This document shows, piece by piece, positions 7,037 through 15,183 of a DNA stretch of 23,352 nt (the stretch's first letter is position 1; every line of letters begins with the position of its first letter). Position numbers and translations under genes: made by a program. The notes beneath the pieces are model-generated. The model ran no database searches and was not told the DNA's origin. It saw nothing but the letters and a program-made list of their open reading frames with translations. Location of the stretch: the NCBI GenBank assembly GCA_028869035.1, contig JAGWTL010000005.1:1-23352 (forward strand), given 5' to 3'. The stretch is from Burkholderiales bacterium. Lineage in GTDB: Bacteria; Pseudomonadota; Gammaproteobacteria; Burkholderiales; Burkholderiaceae_C.

Positions 7037-7940
7037 ACCTGCGCAGGCGGCGCACCAGGCTGGACGTGTCCCAGCGCCCGCCGCCCATCTCCTGCACATC
7101 CGCGTAGAACTGGTCCACCAGGGCCGTGATCGGCATGCGCGCGCCGTTGCGGCGCGCTTCGTCGAGCACCAGGCCCAGGTCCTTGCGCATCCAGTCCACG
7201 GCAAAACCGAAGTCGAACTGGTCGGCCGCCATGGTCTTGCCGCGGTTGTCCATCTGCCAGCTCTGCGCCGCGCCCTTGCCGATGACCTCCAGCACGAGGT
7301 TCATGTCCAGACCGGACTGTTGGCCGAAAGCCACGGCCTCGGCCAGGCCCTGGATCACGCCGATACAGCAGACCTGGTTGACCATCTTGGCCAGCTGGCC
7401 GGCCCCGCTGTCGCCGATGCGTGTGAAGGCGCGCGCATAGGCCATCGCGGCCGGCCTGGCCGCCTCGAAGGCCGCCGCATCGCCGCCGCACATGACGGTC
7501 AGCATGCCGTTCTGCGCGCCGGCCTGGCCGCCCGAGACCGGGGCATCGACGAAATGCAGGCCGCGCTCGCGGGCCAGGGCATGGAGCTCGCGCGCGACCT
7601 CGGCCGAGGCCGTGGTGTGGTCGGTGAAAACCGCGCCGGCCTTCATGCCGGCATACGCCCCATCCGGCCCCAGCACCACGCTGCGCAGATCGGCGTCATT
7701 GCCCACGCAGGCGTAGACGATGTCAGCCCCTGAGGCGGCCTCGCGCGGCGTTGCGGCCGCTGCACCGCCGAACTCCCGCACCCAGGCCTGCGCCTTGGTC
7801 GGCGTACGGTTGTAGACGGTCACCTGATGTCCGGCCTGGGCCAGATGCCCGGCCATCGGAAAACCCATGACACCCAGGCCGAGGAAAGCGACTTTGCGGC
7901 TGGGCGTGGTTTCGTAGCTTTTGGGGTTGAGGCTGGGCAT
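7035..7940 (-). CDS. NAD(P)-dependent oxidoreductase, beta-hydroxyacid dehydrogenase family (3-hydroxyisobutyrate dehydrogenase-like)
   Basis: Cytoplasmic dehydrogenase of the 3-hydroxyisobutyrate / tartronate semialdehyde reductase / glyoxylate reductase family. The Rossmann fold starts with GLGVMG (21-26). The substrate signature is DAPVSGGQAGAQNG (132-145), and the catalytic lysine is K185 in GAGQLAKMVNQ. The 301-residue length fits. I use the ATG at 7940 because AGGAG with a 7-base spacer precedes it; the open frame extends to 7982. A strong terminator for pilU lies immediately upstream and leaves no room for an obvious promoter. Substrate cannot be decided among the family members from sequence alone. 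Confidence 0.88.
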   Translation of the reverse strand: MPSLNPKSYETTPSRKVAFLGLGVMGFPMAGHLAQAGHQVTVYNRTPTKAQAWVREFGGAAAATPREAASGADIVYACVGNDADLRSVVLGPDGAYAGMKAGAVFTDHTTASAEVARELHALARERGLHFVDAPVSGGQAGAQNGMLTVMCGGDAAAFEAARPAAMAYARAFTRIGDSGAGQLAKMVNQVCCIGVIQGLAEAVAFGQQSGLDMNLVLEVIGKGAAQSWQMDNRGKTMAADQFDFGFAVDWMRKDLGLVLDEARRNGARMPITALVDQFYADVQEMGGGRWDTSSLVRRLRR

Positions 7941-7950
7941 GGGGCGCTCC

Positions 7951-7990
7951 TGAAAAAGAAAGTGGTCTGATGCGCGACGCACCAGACCAC
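7951..7990 (-). terminator. Strong rho-independent terminator of pilT-pilU
   Basis: Read on the minus strand, GTGGTCTG (7990-7983) pairs with CAGACCAC (7969-7962). Inside, TGCG and CGCA extend the stem around a 3-base loop. The hairpin is followed by TTTCTTTTT (7961-7953). It starts about 20 bases after the pilU stop. The oxidoreductase ribosome site begins directly after the T-run. Confidence 0.85.
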
Positions 7991-8010
7991 GGGACAGGCT
8001 GAAACAGGCC

Positions 8011-9147
8011 TCAGACGATGGCGAGGTTTTCTGTGCCGGCGGCGAGGTCCTGCGACTTGCCGCGCTGGCTGTTGAGCTTGATCTGCAGGCGCAGATCGTT
8101 GAGCGAATCAGCGTTGCGCAGCGCGTCTTCGTAGGTGATCTGATTGCCTTCGTAAAGATCGAAGAGAGCCTGGTCGAAGGTCTGCATGCCGATGTTGCGG
8201 CTCTTTTTCATGATCTCCTTGACCTCCGAGACTTCGCCCTTGAAGATCAGGTCGGAAATCAGCGGGGAGTTGAGCATGACCTCCACGGCCGCGACCCGGC
8301 CCTTGCTGTCCTGTTTGGGGATCAGGCGCTGCGAGACCAGGGCGCGCAGGTTGAGCGACAGGTCCATCAGCAGTTGCGGGCGTCGTTCTTCGGGGAAGAA
8401 GTTGATGATGCGGTCCAGGGCCTGGTTGGCGCTGTTGGCGTGCAGGGTGGCCAGGCAGAGGTGGCCGGTTTCAGCGAAGGCCACGGCGTGTTCCATGGTC
8501 TCGCGGTCGCGGATCTCGCCCATCAGGATCACGTCGGGTGCCTGGCGCAGCGTGTTCTTGAGCGCGATTTCCCAGCTGTCGGTGTCCAGGCCCACTTCGC
8601 GCTGCGTGACCACGCAGTTCTTGTGGGGGTGCACGAACTCCACCGGATCTTCGATGGTGATGATGTGACCCTGGGAATTCTCGTTGCGCCAGTCCACCAT
8701 GGCGGCCAGCGCGGTGGATTTACCCGAGCCGGTGGCGCCCACCATGATGCACAGGCCGCGCTTGGCCATGGTCACTTCCTTGAGCACCTGCGGCAGGCCC
8801 AGAGTGTCAATGGTCGGGAGTACGGCCGGAATGACCCGCAGCACCAGGCCGACCTTGCCCTGCTGGATGAAGGCGTTGGCGCGGAAGCGCCCGACGCCGG
8901 GCGGCGAGATCGCGAAGTTGCACTCCTTGGTGCGTTCGAATTCGGCAATCTGCTTGTCGTTCATGACCGAACGCGCCAGCGCCATGGTGTGCGTTGAGCT
9001 CAGGGGCTGGGGCGAGACCTTGGTGATCTTGCCGTCCACCTTGATGGCGGGCGGAAAGTCAGCGGTGATGAAGAGGTCGCTGCCGCTGCGGCTGATCATC
9101 AGCCGCAGCAGGTCGTTGATAAATTTGGTCGCCTGGTCACGCTCCAT
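8011..9147 (-). CDS. pilU: Type IV pilus retraction ATPase PilU
   Basis: PilT-like hexameric ATPase that assists pilus retraction at the inner membrane. Walker A is GATGSGKST (137-145), Walker B is VILMGE (206-211), and the His box runs from TGHLCLATLHANSANQ (about 227-242). The 378-residue length with an extended C-terminal tail, and the lack of the AIRNLIRE motif of PilT, mark it as PilU. The ATG at 9147 follows a near-perfect GGAGG ribosome site. It is 70 bases downstream of pilT on the same strand and ends at a terminator, so pilT-pilU form one operon. Confidence 0.94.
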   Translation of the reverse strand: MERDQATKFINDLLRLMISRSGSDLFITADFPPAIKVDGKITKVSPQPLSSTHTMALARSVMNDKQIAEFERTKECNFAISPPGVGRFRANAFIQQGKVGLVLRVIPAVLPTIDTLGLPQVLKEVTMAKRGLCIMVGATGSGKSTALAAMVDWRNENSQGHIITIEDPVEFVHPHKNCVVTQREVGLDTDSWEIALKNTLRQAPDVILMGEIRDRETMEHAVAFAETGHLCLATLHANSANQALDRIINFFPEERRPQLLMDLSLNLRALVSQRLIPKQDSKGRVAAVEVMLNSPLISDLIFKGEVSEVKEIMKKSRNIGMQTFDQALFDLYEGNQITYEDALRNADSLNDLRLQIKLNSQRGKSQDLAAGTENLAIV

Positions 9148-9217
9148 GAAAGCACCTCCTTCCTGGTGCGTCCCGCCTCAGCGGCGAGACGCGTGGATTG
9201 CTCGTACTCCCGCCGCT

Positions 9218-10261
9218 TCAGCCGGGGAAGTTCTCCGGGATCTTGGCCTTGCCGCGGGCCTCGGCAGCGCTGATGACGTTGCGCTTGACCAGGTCGGTCA
9301 GGTTCTGGTCCAGCGTCTGCATGCCCGCACTGTTGCCGGTCTGGATGCTGGAATACATCTGCGCCACCTTGGCCTCGCGGATCAGGTTGCGGATGGCTGG
9401 CGTGCCCAGCATGATCTCGTGCGCCGCCACGCGGCCGGCGCCGTCCTTGGTCTTGCACAGGGTCTGCGAGATCACGGCCTGCAGCGACTCGGACAGCATG
9501 GCGCGGACCATTTCCTTTTCCTCGGCCGGGAACACGTCGATGATCCGGTCGATGGTCTTGGCGGCGCTGGAGGTGTGCAGGGTGCCGAAGACCAGGTGGC
9601 CGGTTTCGGCCGCCGTCATGGCCAGGCGGATCGTCTCCAGGTCGCGCATTTCGCCCACCAGGATGGCGTCCGGGTCTTCGCGCAGCGCGGACTTGAGGGC
9701 GGCGGCAAAACTCAGGGTGTGCGGGCCGACCTCGCGCTGGTTGATCAGGCACTTCTTGGATTCGTGCACGAACTCGATCGGATCTTCCACCGTGAGAATA
9801 TGGCCGAACTCGGTTTCGTTCAGGTAGTTGACCATGGCCGCCAGCGTGGTGGACTTGCCCGAACCCGTGGGGCCGGTCACCAGCACCAGGCCGCGCGGCC
9901 TGAGCGCCAGGTCGCCGAAGATCTTGGGCGCGTTGAGCTGCTCCAGGGTCAGGATCTTGCTCGGGATGGTACGGAACACGGCGCCGGCGCCGCGGTTGTG
10001 GTTGAAGGCATTGACGCGGAAGCGCGCCAGGCCGTCGATCTCGAAGGAGAAGTCGACCTCCAGGAACTCCTCGAAGTTCTTGCGCTGGGTGTCGTTCATG
10101 ATGTCGTACACCATGGCATGCACTTCCTTGTGCCCCAGGGCGTCGACGTTGATGCGGCGCACGTCGCCGTGCACGCGGATCATGGGCGGCAGGCCGGCGG
10201 AGAGGTGCAGGTCGGAGGCCTTGTTCTTGACGCTGAATGCCAGCAGTTGGGTAATGTCCAC
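9218..10261 (-). CDS. pilT: Type IV pilus retraction ATPase PilT
   Basis: Motor ATPase that depolymerises type IV pili for twitching and DNA uptake. Walker A is GPTGSGKST (130-138), Walker B is AILVGEMRD (199-207), and the His box contains TGHLVFGTLHTSS. The PilT hallmark TPAIRNLIREAK, needed for retraction, is near the C-terminus. The 347-residue length matches the family. The start is GTG at 10261 with GAGGG about 4 bases before it; MDITQLLAFSV is the usual PilT N-terminus. Only 49 bases separate it from the divergent yggS, so the two promoters must overlap. Confidence 0.95.
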   Translation of the reverse strand: MDITQLLAFSVKNKASDLHLSAGLPPMIRVHGDVRRINVDALGHKEVHAMVYDIMNDTQRKNFEEFLEVDFSFEIDGLARFRVNAFNHNRGAGAVFRTIPSKILTLEQLNAPKIFGDLALRPRGLVLVTGPTGSGKSTTLAAMVNYLNETEFGHILTVEDPIEFVHESKKCLINQREVGPHTLSFAAALKSALREDPDAILVGEMRDLETIRLAMTAAETGHLVFGTLHTSSAAKTIDRIIDVFPAEEKEMVRAMLSESLQAVISQTLCKTKDGAGRVAAHEIMLGTPAIRNLIREAKVAQMYSSIQTGNSAGMQTLDQNLTDLVKRNVISAAEARGKAKIPENFPG

Positions 10262-10310
10262 GTGTCCCTCTATCCTTTGGGTCGTCTTTTGCTACGCTTG
10301 CACAACAATT

Positions 10311-11015
10311 ATGACCGTGATTGCCGCCCAGCTCCAAGCCGTTCATGCCCGCATCGTGGCCGCGTGTCATGCGGCAGGTCGCGACCCGGCGGAGGTCCGC
10401 CTGCTGGCGGTTTCCAAGACCTTCGGCCCCGAAGCTGTGCGCGCGGCTCATGCGGCCGGCCAGACGGCCTTTGGCGAGAACTACATCCACGAGGCCGTGG
10501 ACAAGATGGCGGCGCTGGCCGGTCTGCCCCTGCAGTGGCACTGCATCGGCCCGGTTCAGAGCAACAAGACGCGCCTGGTGGCCGGGCATTTCGCCTGGGC
10601 CCAGACGGTGGATCGGCTCAAGATTGCGCAGCGGCTCAGCGAGCAGCGCCCCGCAGGCCTGCCGCCCTTGCAGGTCTGCCTCCAGGTCAATGTCGACGGC
10701 GGCGCCACCAAGTCCGGCGTGGCGCCGGCCGATGTGCTGGCGCTGGCGCGTGCGGTGGCCGTGCTGCCGCGCCTGCAGCTGCGCGGCCTGATGTGCATCC
10801 CCGAGCCGCAGCCGGACTTCGAGGCCATGAAGGCCGTTTTCCTGCGGACCCACGAGATTTATGAGGATCTGCGTAGTGCGGGCCTGGCGCTCGACACCCT
10901 GTCCATGGGCATGACAGCCGACCTGGAGGCTGCCATCCACGCCGGCAGCACCCTGGTGCGGGTGGGCACGGCCATCTTCGGCGGCCGGCCGGCAAGGGAC
11001 CATAACGTGGAATAA
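10311..11015 (+). CDS. yggS: YggS/PROSC family pyridoxal phosphate homeostasis protein
   Basis: PLP-binding protein with an alanine-racemase-type TIM barrel, involved in vitamin B6 homeostasis and not a known catalyst. The PLP lysine is K36 in LLAVSKTFGP. Other signatures are FGENYIHEA, WHCIGPVQSNK, MCIPEP and the C-terminal LSMGMTADLEAAI with VRVGTAIFG. The 234-residue length is normal. The ATG at 10311 starts TVIAAQLQAV; no clear ribosome site precedes it. The pairing with divergent pilT is common in proteobacteria. Confidence 0.94.
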   Translation: MTVIAAQLQAVHARIVAACHAAGRDPAEVRLLAVSKTFGPEAVRAAHAAGQTAFGENYIHEAVDKMAALAGLPLQWHCIGPVQSNKTRLVAGHFAWAQTVDRLKIAQRLSEQRPAGLPPLQVCLQVNVDGGATKSGVAPADVLALARAVAVLPRLQLRGLMCIPEPQPDFEAMKAVFLRTHEIYEDLRSAGLALDTLSMGMTADLEAAIHAGSTLVRVGTAIFGGRPARDHNVE

Positions 11016-11019
11016 GTCA

Positions 11020-11034
11020 CGGCTTTGCAAGCCG
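11020..11034 (+). other. Hairpin after yggS
   Basis: CGGCTT and AAGCCG form a perfect 6-base stem with loop TGC, 5 bases after the yggS stop. No T-run follows. It may mark the yggS transcript end but is not a convincing intrinsic terminator. Confidence 0.3.
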
Positions 11035-11058
11035 GCGAGGTATGGAGGGTTGACCCGC

Positions 11059-11087
11059 TGGGCAGGGGTGTACTTGTTACATAAAAT
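11059..11087 (+). promoter_or_regulatory. Possible sigma-70 promoter for the pseudopilin/c-di-GMP operon
   Basis: TGGGCA (11059-11064, 4 of 6) and TAAAAT (11082-11087, 5 of 6) are separated by 17 bases in an unusually AT-rich patch. The predicted start near 11094 leaves only about a 10-base leader before the ATG at 11104. Confidence 0.4.
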
Positions 11088-11103
11088 TACAGACAGGCCC
11101 ATC

Positions 11104-11586
11104 ATGTACCCCAAGCTTGCCGCCCAGGCTCCCTGCAGACTGTCCGGAATGACCATCATCGAGCTTTTGCTCGTGCTGGCCATGATCGGCGTGCTGGCGG
11201 CCCTGGCCCTGCCCAAGTACCAGAGTTACCAGGAACGGATCAGGCAGACCCAGGCCAGCCAGGACATCATGGTTCTGCAGGCCCTGGTCCAGAACCATCG
11301 CCTCAACAGCGGCAGCTATCCGGCGACGCTGGCCGAGGTCGGCAACGCCGACCGGCTGGACCCCTGGGGCCGTCCCTACGTCTATCAGGAACTGGCCAGC
11401 GTCCAGGGCCATGGCAAGGCGCGCAAGGACCGCAAGCTCAACCCGCTCAACTCGGATTTCGATCTGTACAGCGTGGGCAAGGACGGCGACTCGAAGACCC
11501 AGTTGACCAACAAGGTGAGCCTGGACGACATCGTCCGTGCCAATGACGGCGCGTTCATCGGCCTGGCGGCCGATTACACGGACTGA
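11104..11586 (+). CDS. GspG-like pseudopilin / type II secretion-type prepilin
   Basis: Predicted prepilin of 160 residues. A 15-residue leader ending in RLSG is followed by MTIIELLLVLAMIGVLAAL. This is a prepilin peptidase site with the invariant Glu at +5 of the mature protein, but Met replaces the usual Phe at +1. The C-terminal half looks like GspG: GSYPATLAEVG, DPWGRPYVYQ and an aspartate-rich DFDLYSVGKDGDS loop where GspG binds calcium. No other gsp genes are nearby. It sits 19 bases upstream of the GGDEF-EAL gene and is probably co-transcribed with it. It could be a minor pilin of the type IV pilus or an orphan pseudopilin. The frame is open upstream; the ATG at 11104 gives a normal short leader. 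Confidence 0.85.
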   Translation: MYPKLAAQAPCRLSGMTIIELLLVLAMIGVLAALALPKYQSYQERIRQTQASQDIMVLQALVQNHRLNSGSYPATLAEVGNADRLDPWGRPYVYQELASVQGHGKARKDRKLNPLNSDFDLYSVGKDGDSKTQLTNKVSLDDIVRANDGAFIGLAADYTD

Positions 11587-11605
11587 CGGAAATCTGGCGC
11601 CCGCC

Positions 11606-14449
11606 ATGCTGCCCCTGCTGAAGCTCCCCATACAAGGCCTGTTCCTGCGCAGCCAGGTGGCCCGGCGGGTGTTTCTGCTCTTCCTGCTCTCGGCCCTGGT
11701 GCCGGCCCTGCTGCTGGCGGGGCTCGCCTACAGCCATATGCGCACCCTGGACCGGGAGCATGTGCAGCGCCAGCTCGCCCTCGAGGGCGGCAATTTCGCC
11801 AGTGGCCTGTACGAGCGGCTGCTGGGTGCGCACTTCATGCTGAGCGTGCAGGCGGCCGGCCTGCGCCAGGGACTTCCCGTGCTCCAGGTTGATTCGGAAC
11901 TGACGCGCAAGGTGTTCCGGCGCATCGACACGCCTGCGCAGGCGCAGGCGCAGGCGCAGGCGCAGGCGCCGGCGGCAGGCGCCGAAACTTCCACACCGGA
12001 CCCCCTGCTGCGGGAGCCGCAGCGGCAGGCCCATCTGGCGCGCGGCGAGAGCGTGCTGCTGGTGCGCCGCGACGCCAGCCCTGCCCGCCTCGAACTGGTG
12101 ACCGCCATCGATCCGGCGCAGGCGGCAGCGGGCCTGCTGCGGGCCGAACTGGCGCCCGCGCATGTGTGGGGCGATTCGGAAGAACTGGCCTTCGGGACCC
12201 AGGCCTGCGTGCTCGATGCCAAAGGGCAGGTCCTGTACTGTTCCGACCCGCAGCTCGCGACGGTCGCTGCCGAGGCCGTGGCGCGAGGCCTGGAGCAGGC
12301 GATCAGCCAAAGCGGCGAGTGGCAGTACCACATCCGCAGCCTCTTCCTGCGGGCCCGTTTTGCAGAGGACGACTGGGCCGTCGTCACCCTGCGCCCTCGC
12401 GGGCCCAGTGATGCCGGCCTGAGCCGCCTGGCTTATGTCTTCCTGGGCATCGTGGTGCTGACCCTGCTGCTGGTGGCCCTGCTCAGCGGGGTGCAGCTGC
12501 GGCGCACGCTGGTGCCGCTGGAGCGGCTGATCGAGGGCACGCGGCGTATCGCGCGCGAGCAGTTCAACCAGCCGGTCGTGGTGAGCCGTGACGACGAGTT
12601 CGGCCAGCTGGCCCATGCGCTCAACCGGATGGCCGCGCGGCTCGGCCGGCAGATCGGTACGCTGCGCGCCCTGGGGGAGATCGACCAGGACATTCTTTCG
12701 CGCGTGGACATGGAGCGCGTCATCACCCGGGTGCAGGAGCGCCTGCACGAGCTCTGGCCGAACGCCGTGACCAGCATGGTGGTGTTCGACCAGCAGGCCG
12801 CCGACTTCGGCATCGTGCACCTCCACGCCGGCGAGCAGGAGATGACGTCCAAGATGCCCAGCAAGCTGGAGCCCTGGCTGCTGGAGCAGCTGGTGCGCGA
12901 TTACGACGGCATGTGGTTCGACGTCGGCGGTGGTGATTTGCCGGATTTCCTGTCCATGGTGGCCGATGCCGGTGCACGGCGCATCCTCGTGCTGCCCATC
13001 TTCTGGCGCGAGCAGATCAGCGGCCTGCTGGCCATCGGCCTGATGGAATCGCGCGAGTTCAGCAACGAGCTGGTGCAGCAGGCGCGCGATCTGGTCAACC
13101 GCATCGGCGTGGCCCTGGCGGCCCATGCCCGCGACGAGCAGCTCAAGTTCCGCGCCTACCACGATGCGCTCACCGGCCTGCCCAATCGTCCGCTGCTGGT
13201 CGAACGCCTGAACCAGGAGATGGCGCACACGCGCCGCAACGGCAAACAACTGGCCGTGCTGTTCATCGACCTGGACCGTTTCAAGAAAATCAACGACAGC
13301 CTGGGTCACGACGGCGGCGACCGGCTGCTGTGCCAGGTGGCAGAACGCCTGAGCTCCTGCACGCGCGAAGGCGACACGGTGGCCAGACTCGGGGGCGACG
13401 AATTTGTCGTGCTGCTGCCCGGCCTGGGCAACACCCAGCAGGCCGCGCGCCTGGCCGGTGAGATGCTGGGGCTGATGGCCGAACCTTTTTTGATCGGCGG
13501 CGGCGGCAACTACATCAGCGCAAGCATCGGCGTGGCCATCTTCCCGGACGATGGCAGCCTGGCGAGCGAACTGCTCAAGAAAGCCGACATGGCCATGTAC
13601 CGGGCCAAGGCCACGGGGCGTGGCCGCATCATCTTCTTCGAAGAAAGCATGAACCTCGCGCAGCAGGAGCAGTCTGTGCTGGAGCGCGAGTTGCGACTGG
13701 CCATCGCGCGCGACCAGCTCTCCTTGCGCTACCAGCCGCGCGTGCGCCTGGCCGATGGCAAGTTCTCGGGGGCCGAGGCGCTGCTGCGCTGGCATCACCC
13801 CGAACTGGGCTGGGTCCCGCCGGAGAAATTCATCCCGCTGGCTGAAGAGGCCGGGCTGATCGACGAATTGGGTGGCTGGGTGCTGCGCCAGGCCTGCGAG
13901 CAACTGGGGCGTTGGCAGTCGGCCGGCTATCGCACCACCATCTCTGTCAATGTCTCGGGCCGCCAGCTCAAGTCCGGACGTCTGGTTCAGCAGGTCCAGC
14001 AGGCGCTGGATGCCAGCCAGGTGACGCCGGCGGCGCTCGAACTCGAGGTGACCGAAAGCACGCTGATCGACAACATCGAGCAGGTGAGCGAGCAGCTCGG
14101 CCAGATCAAGCAGACCGGGGTGCTCATCGCGCTGGACGATTTCGGCACGGGTTACTCCTCGCTGAGTTATCTGCAGCGCCTGCCCATCGACATTCTGAAG
14201 ATCGACCGCTCGTTCACGCGCGAGCTCGGCCGCGACGATGGAGCCGGCAGCATTGTGCATTCCATCATCGCGCTCGCGCATGCCCTGGGCAAGACGGTGG
14301 TCGCCGAGGGCGTAGAACACGAGCAGCAGGTCGAGCTGCTGCGCGTCTGGCAATGCGAACAGGCCCAGGGCCATTATTACAGCGCGCCCATCACGGCCGA
14401 CGAACTGGAAGACCTGCTGACGCCTTCACGCCCAGCCGAGATATTCTGA
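11606..14449 (+). CDS. Membrane HAMP-GAF-GGDEF-EAL c-di-GMP synthase/phosphodiesterase
   Basis: 947-residue inner-membrane protein that may make and degrade c-di-GMP. Order: TM1 (about 21-42), a periplasmic sensor containing an (Ala-Gln)5 run (111-120), TM2 (about 276-297), HAMP (about 298-355), a GAF-like region (about 365-510), GGDEF (about 516-675) and EAL (about 690-940). The GGDEF motif is intact (596-600, RLGGDEF), with an inhibitory-site RxxD (REGD) exactly five residues upstream and DLDRFKKIND present. EAL is intact (724-726), with DDFGTGYSS from 844 and EGVE later. Both activities are therefore possible; which dominates cannot be told. The ATG at 11606 follows the pseudopilin by 19 bases, without a good ribosome site. 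Given pilTU nearby, surface motility control is a fair guess. Confidence 0.92.
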   Translation: MLPLLKLPIQGLFLRSQVARRVFLLFLLSALVPALLLAGLAYSHMRTLDREHVQRQLALEGGNFASGLYERLLGAHFMLSVQAAGLRQGLPVLQVDSELTRKVFRRIDTPAQAQAQAQAQAPAAGAETSTPDPLLREPQRQAHLARGESVLLVRRDASPARLELVTAIDPAQAAAGLLRAELAPAHVWGDSEELAFGTQACVLDAKGQVLYCSDPQLATVAAEAVARGLEQAISQSGEWQYHIRSLFLRARFAEDDWAVVTLRPRGPSDAGLSRLAYVFLGIVVLTLLLVALLSGVQLRRTLVPLERLIEGTRRIAREQFNQPVVVSRDDEFGQLAHALNRMAARLGRQIGTLRALGEIDQDILSRVDMERVITRVQERLHELWPNAVTSMVVFDQQAADFGIVHLHAGEQEMTSKMPSKLEPWLLEQLVRDYDGMWFDVGGGDLPDFLSMVADAGARRILVLPIFWREQISGLLAIGLMESREFSNELVQQARDLVNRIGVALAAHARDEQLKFRAYHDALTGLPNRPLLVERLNQEMAHTRRNGKQLAVLFIDLDRFKKINDSLGHDGGDRLLCQVAERLSSCTREGDTVARLGGDEFVVLLPGLGNTQQAARLAGEMLGLMAEPFLIGGGGNYISASIGVAIFPDDGSLASELLKKADMAMYRAKATGRGRIIFFEESMNLAQQEQSVLERELRLAIARDQLSLRYQPRVRLADGKFSGAEALLRWHHPELGWVPPEKFIPLAEEAGLIDELGGWVLRQACEQLGRWQSAGYRTTISVNVSGRQLKSGRLVQQVQQALDASQVTPAALELEVTESTLIDNIEQVSEQLGQIKQTGVLIALDDFGTGYSSLSYLQRLPIDILKIDRSFTRELGRDDGAGSIVHSIIALAHALGKTVVAEGVEHEQQVELLRVWQCEQAQGHYYSAPITADELEDLLTPSRPAEIF
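11936..11965 (+). repeat. In-frame hexanucleotide repeat (GCGCAG)5
   Basis: Five perfect tandem copies of GCGCAG encode five Ala-Gln dipeptides in the periplasmic sensor of the GGDEF-EAL protein, followed by a degenerate sixth copy (GCGCCG). Slippage would change length by two residues without a frameshift. Confidence 0.9.
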
Positions 14450-14463
14450 AGGGGGAACCCCCT
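14450..14463 (+). other. Small inverted repeat before the phosphoribosyltransferase gene
   Basis: AGGGGGAACCCCCT lies directly after the GGDEF-EAL stop and 2 bases before the GGGAG ribosome site of the next gene. It could fold with a 4-base loop. There is no T-run, so it is at most a weak attenuator or a translation-control hairpin. Confidence 0.3.
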
Positions 14464-14476
14464 GCGGGAGACCGCC

Positions 14477-15097
14477 ATGTTCCATGACCGACTCGATGCC
14501 GCCGGCCAGCTGGCCGAACGACTGGCGGCCTGCCAGGGCCGGCAGCCGCTGGTGCTGGCCATACCGCGCGGCGCCGTGCCCATGGCCCGGCGCATCGCCG
14601 AACGCCTGGGGGGCGACTTCGATGTGGTGCTGGTGCACAAGCTGTGCGCGCCCACCCAGCCCGAACTGGCCGTCGGTTCCATCGACGAGCACGGGTGGAC
14701 CTACATCGCGCCCTTCGCTGCATCGGCGGGGGCGGACGCCGCCTACCTGGCCGAGGAACAAGGCCGGCAACTGCAAACGCTGCGCCGGCGGCGCGCCCTG
14801 TACACGCCTGTCCGCGCCCCGCTGGCCCCGGCCGGCCGGACCGTGATCGTCGTCGATGATGGCCTGGCCACGGGGGCCACCATGGTGGCTGCGCTGCACA
14901 CCCTGCGCGAGCAGCAACCCGCCAGGCTGCTGTGCGCGGCGCCGGTGGCCTCGCCCGAGGCCTTGCGCAAGATCCGGCCGCTGGCGGACGAGGTGGTGTG
15001 CCTGCTGGCGCCCCCGGGCTTCCAGGCTGTGGGCCAGTTCTACCGCAACTTTCCGCAGATCGAGGACGAGGAGGTGATCGCCCTGCTGCGGGGCTGA
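14477..15097 (+). CDS. Predicted phosphoribosyltransferase (COG1926-like)
   Basis: 206-residue type I PRTase fold. The PRPP-binding signature VIVVDDGLATGAT is at 123-135, and LAIPRGAVPMARRIAERL (27-44) is the usual N-terminal strand-helix of this uncharacterised group. The lysine in VHKLCAP and the YRNFPQIEDEEV tail are also family-typical. The nucleobase or other acceptor is unknown. The ATG at 14477 has GGGAG (14466-14470) with a 6-base spacer. It is 27 bases after the c-di-GMP gene, so read-through is possible. It faces an alpha/beta hydrolase, an association I recall for this PRTase group, including fused proteins; that recollection was not checked. Confidence 0.88.
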   Translation: MFHDRLDAAGQLAERLAACQGRQPLVLAIPRGAVPMARRIAERLGGDFDVVLVHKLCAPTQPELAVGSIDEHGWTYIAPFAASAGADAAYLAEEQGRQLQTLRRRRALYTPVRAPLAPAGRTVIVVDDGLATGATMVAALHTLREQQPARLLCAAPVASPEALRKIRPLADEVVCLLAPPGFQAVGQFYRNFPQIEDEEVIALLRG

Positions 15098-15120
15098 GCG
15101 TCATCAGGCATGTTTTCCAT

Positions 15121-15177
15121 ATTCATGACACCTTGCCGTTCAGGCTCAGGGCGAACGGGTGCTCCTCATGAGCCATG
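15121..15177. repeat. REP-like palindromic element, internally deleted copy
   Basis: Shares its left 26 bases and then GGGCGAACGG with the copy at 20036-20131, but lacks the central 27 bases that form the inner hairpin there. CCGTTC (15136-15141) still pairs with the CGAACGG at 15152-15158. It occupies the 86-base gap between the convergent phosphoribosyltransferase and hydrolase genes, where such repeats usually sit. Confidence 0.75.
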
Positions 15178-15183
15178 AAAGTT

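Noticed and set aside
10262..10310. Divergent promoter pair between pilT and yggS
   Set aside because: Promoters must be here or overlap the gene starts, but I could not find -35/-10 pairs with acceptable match and spacing on either strand.
11555..14374. A 939-codon minus-strand open frame opposite the GGDEF-EAL gene
   Set aside because: Mirror of a multi-domain gene with all motifs on the plus strand; His/Gln/Leu-rich low-complexity translation without domains.
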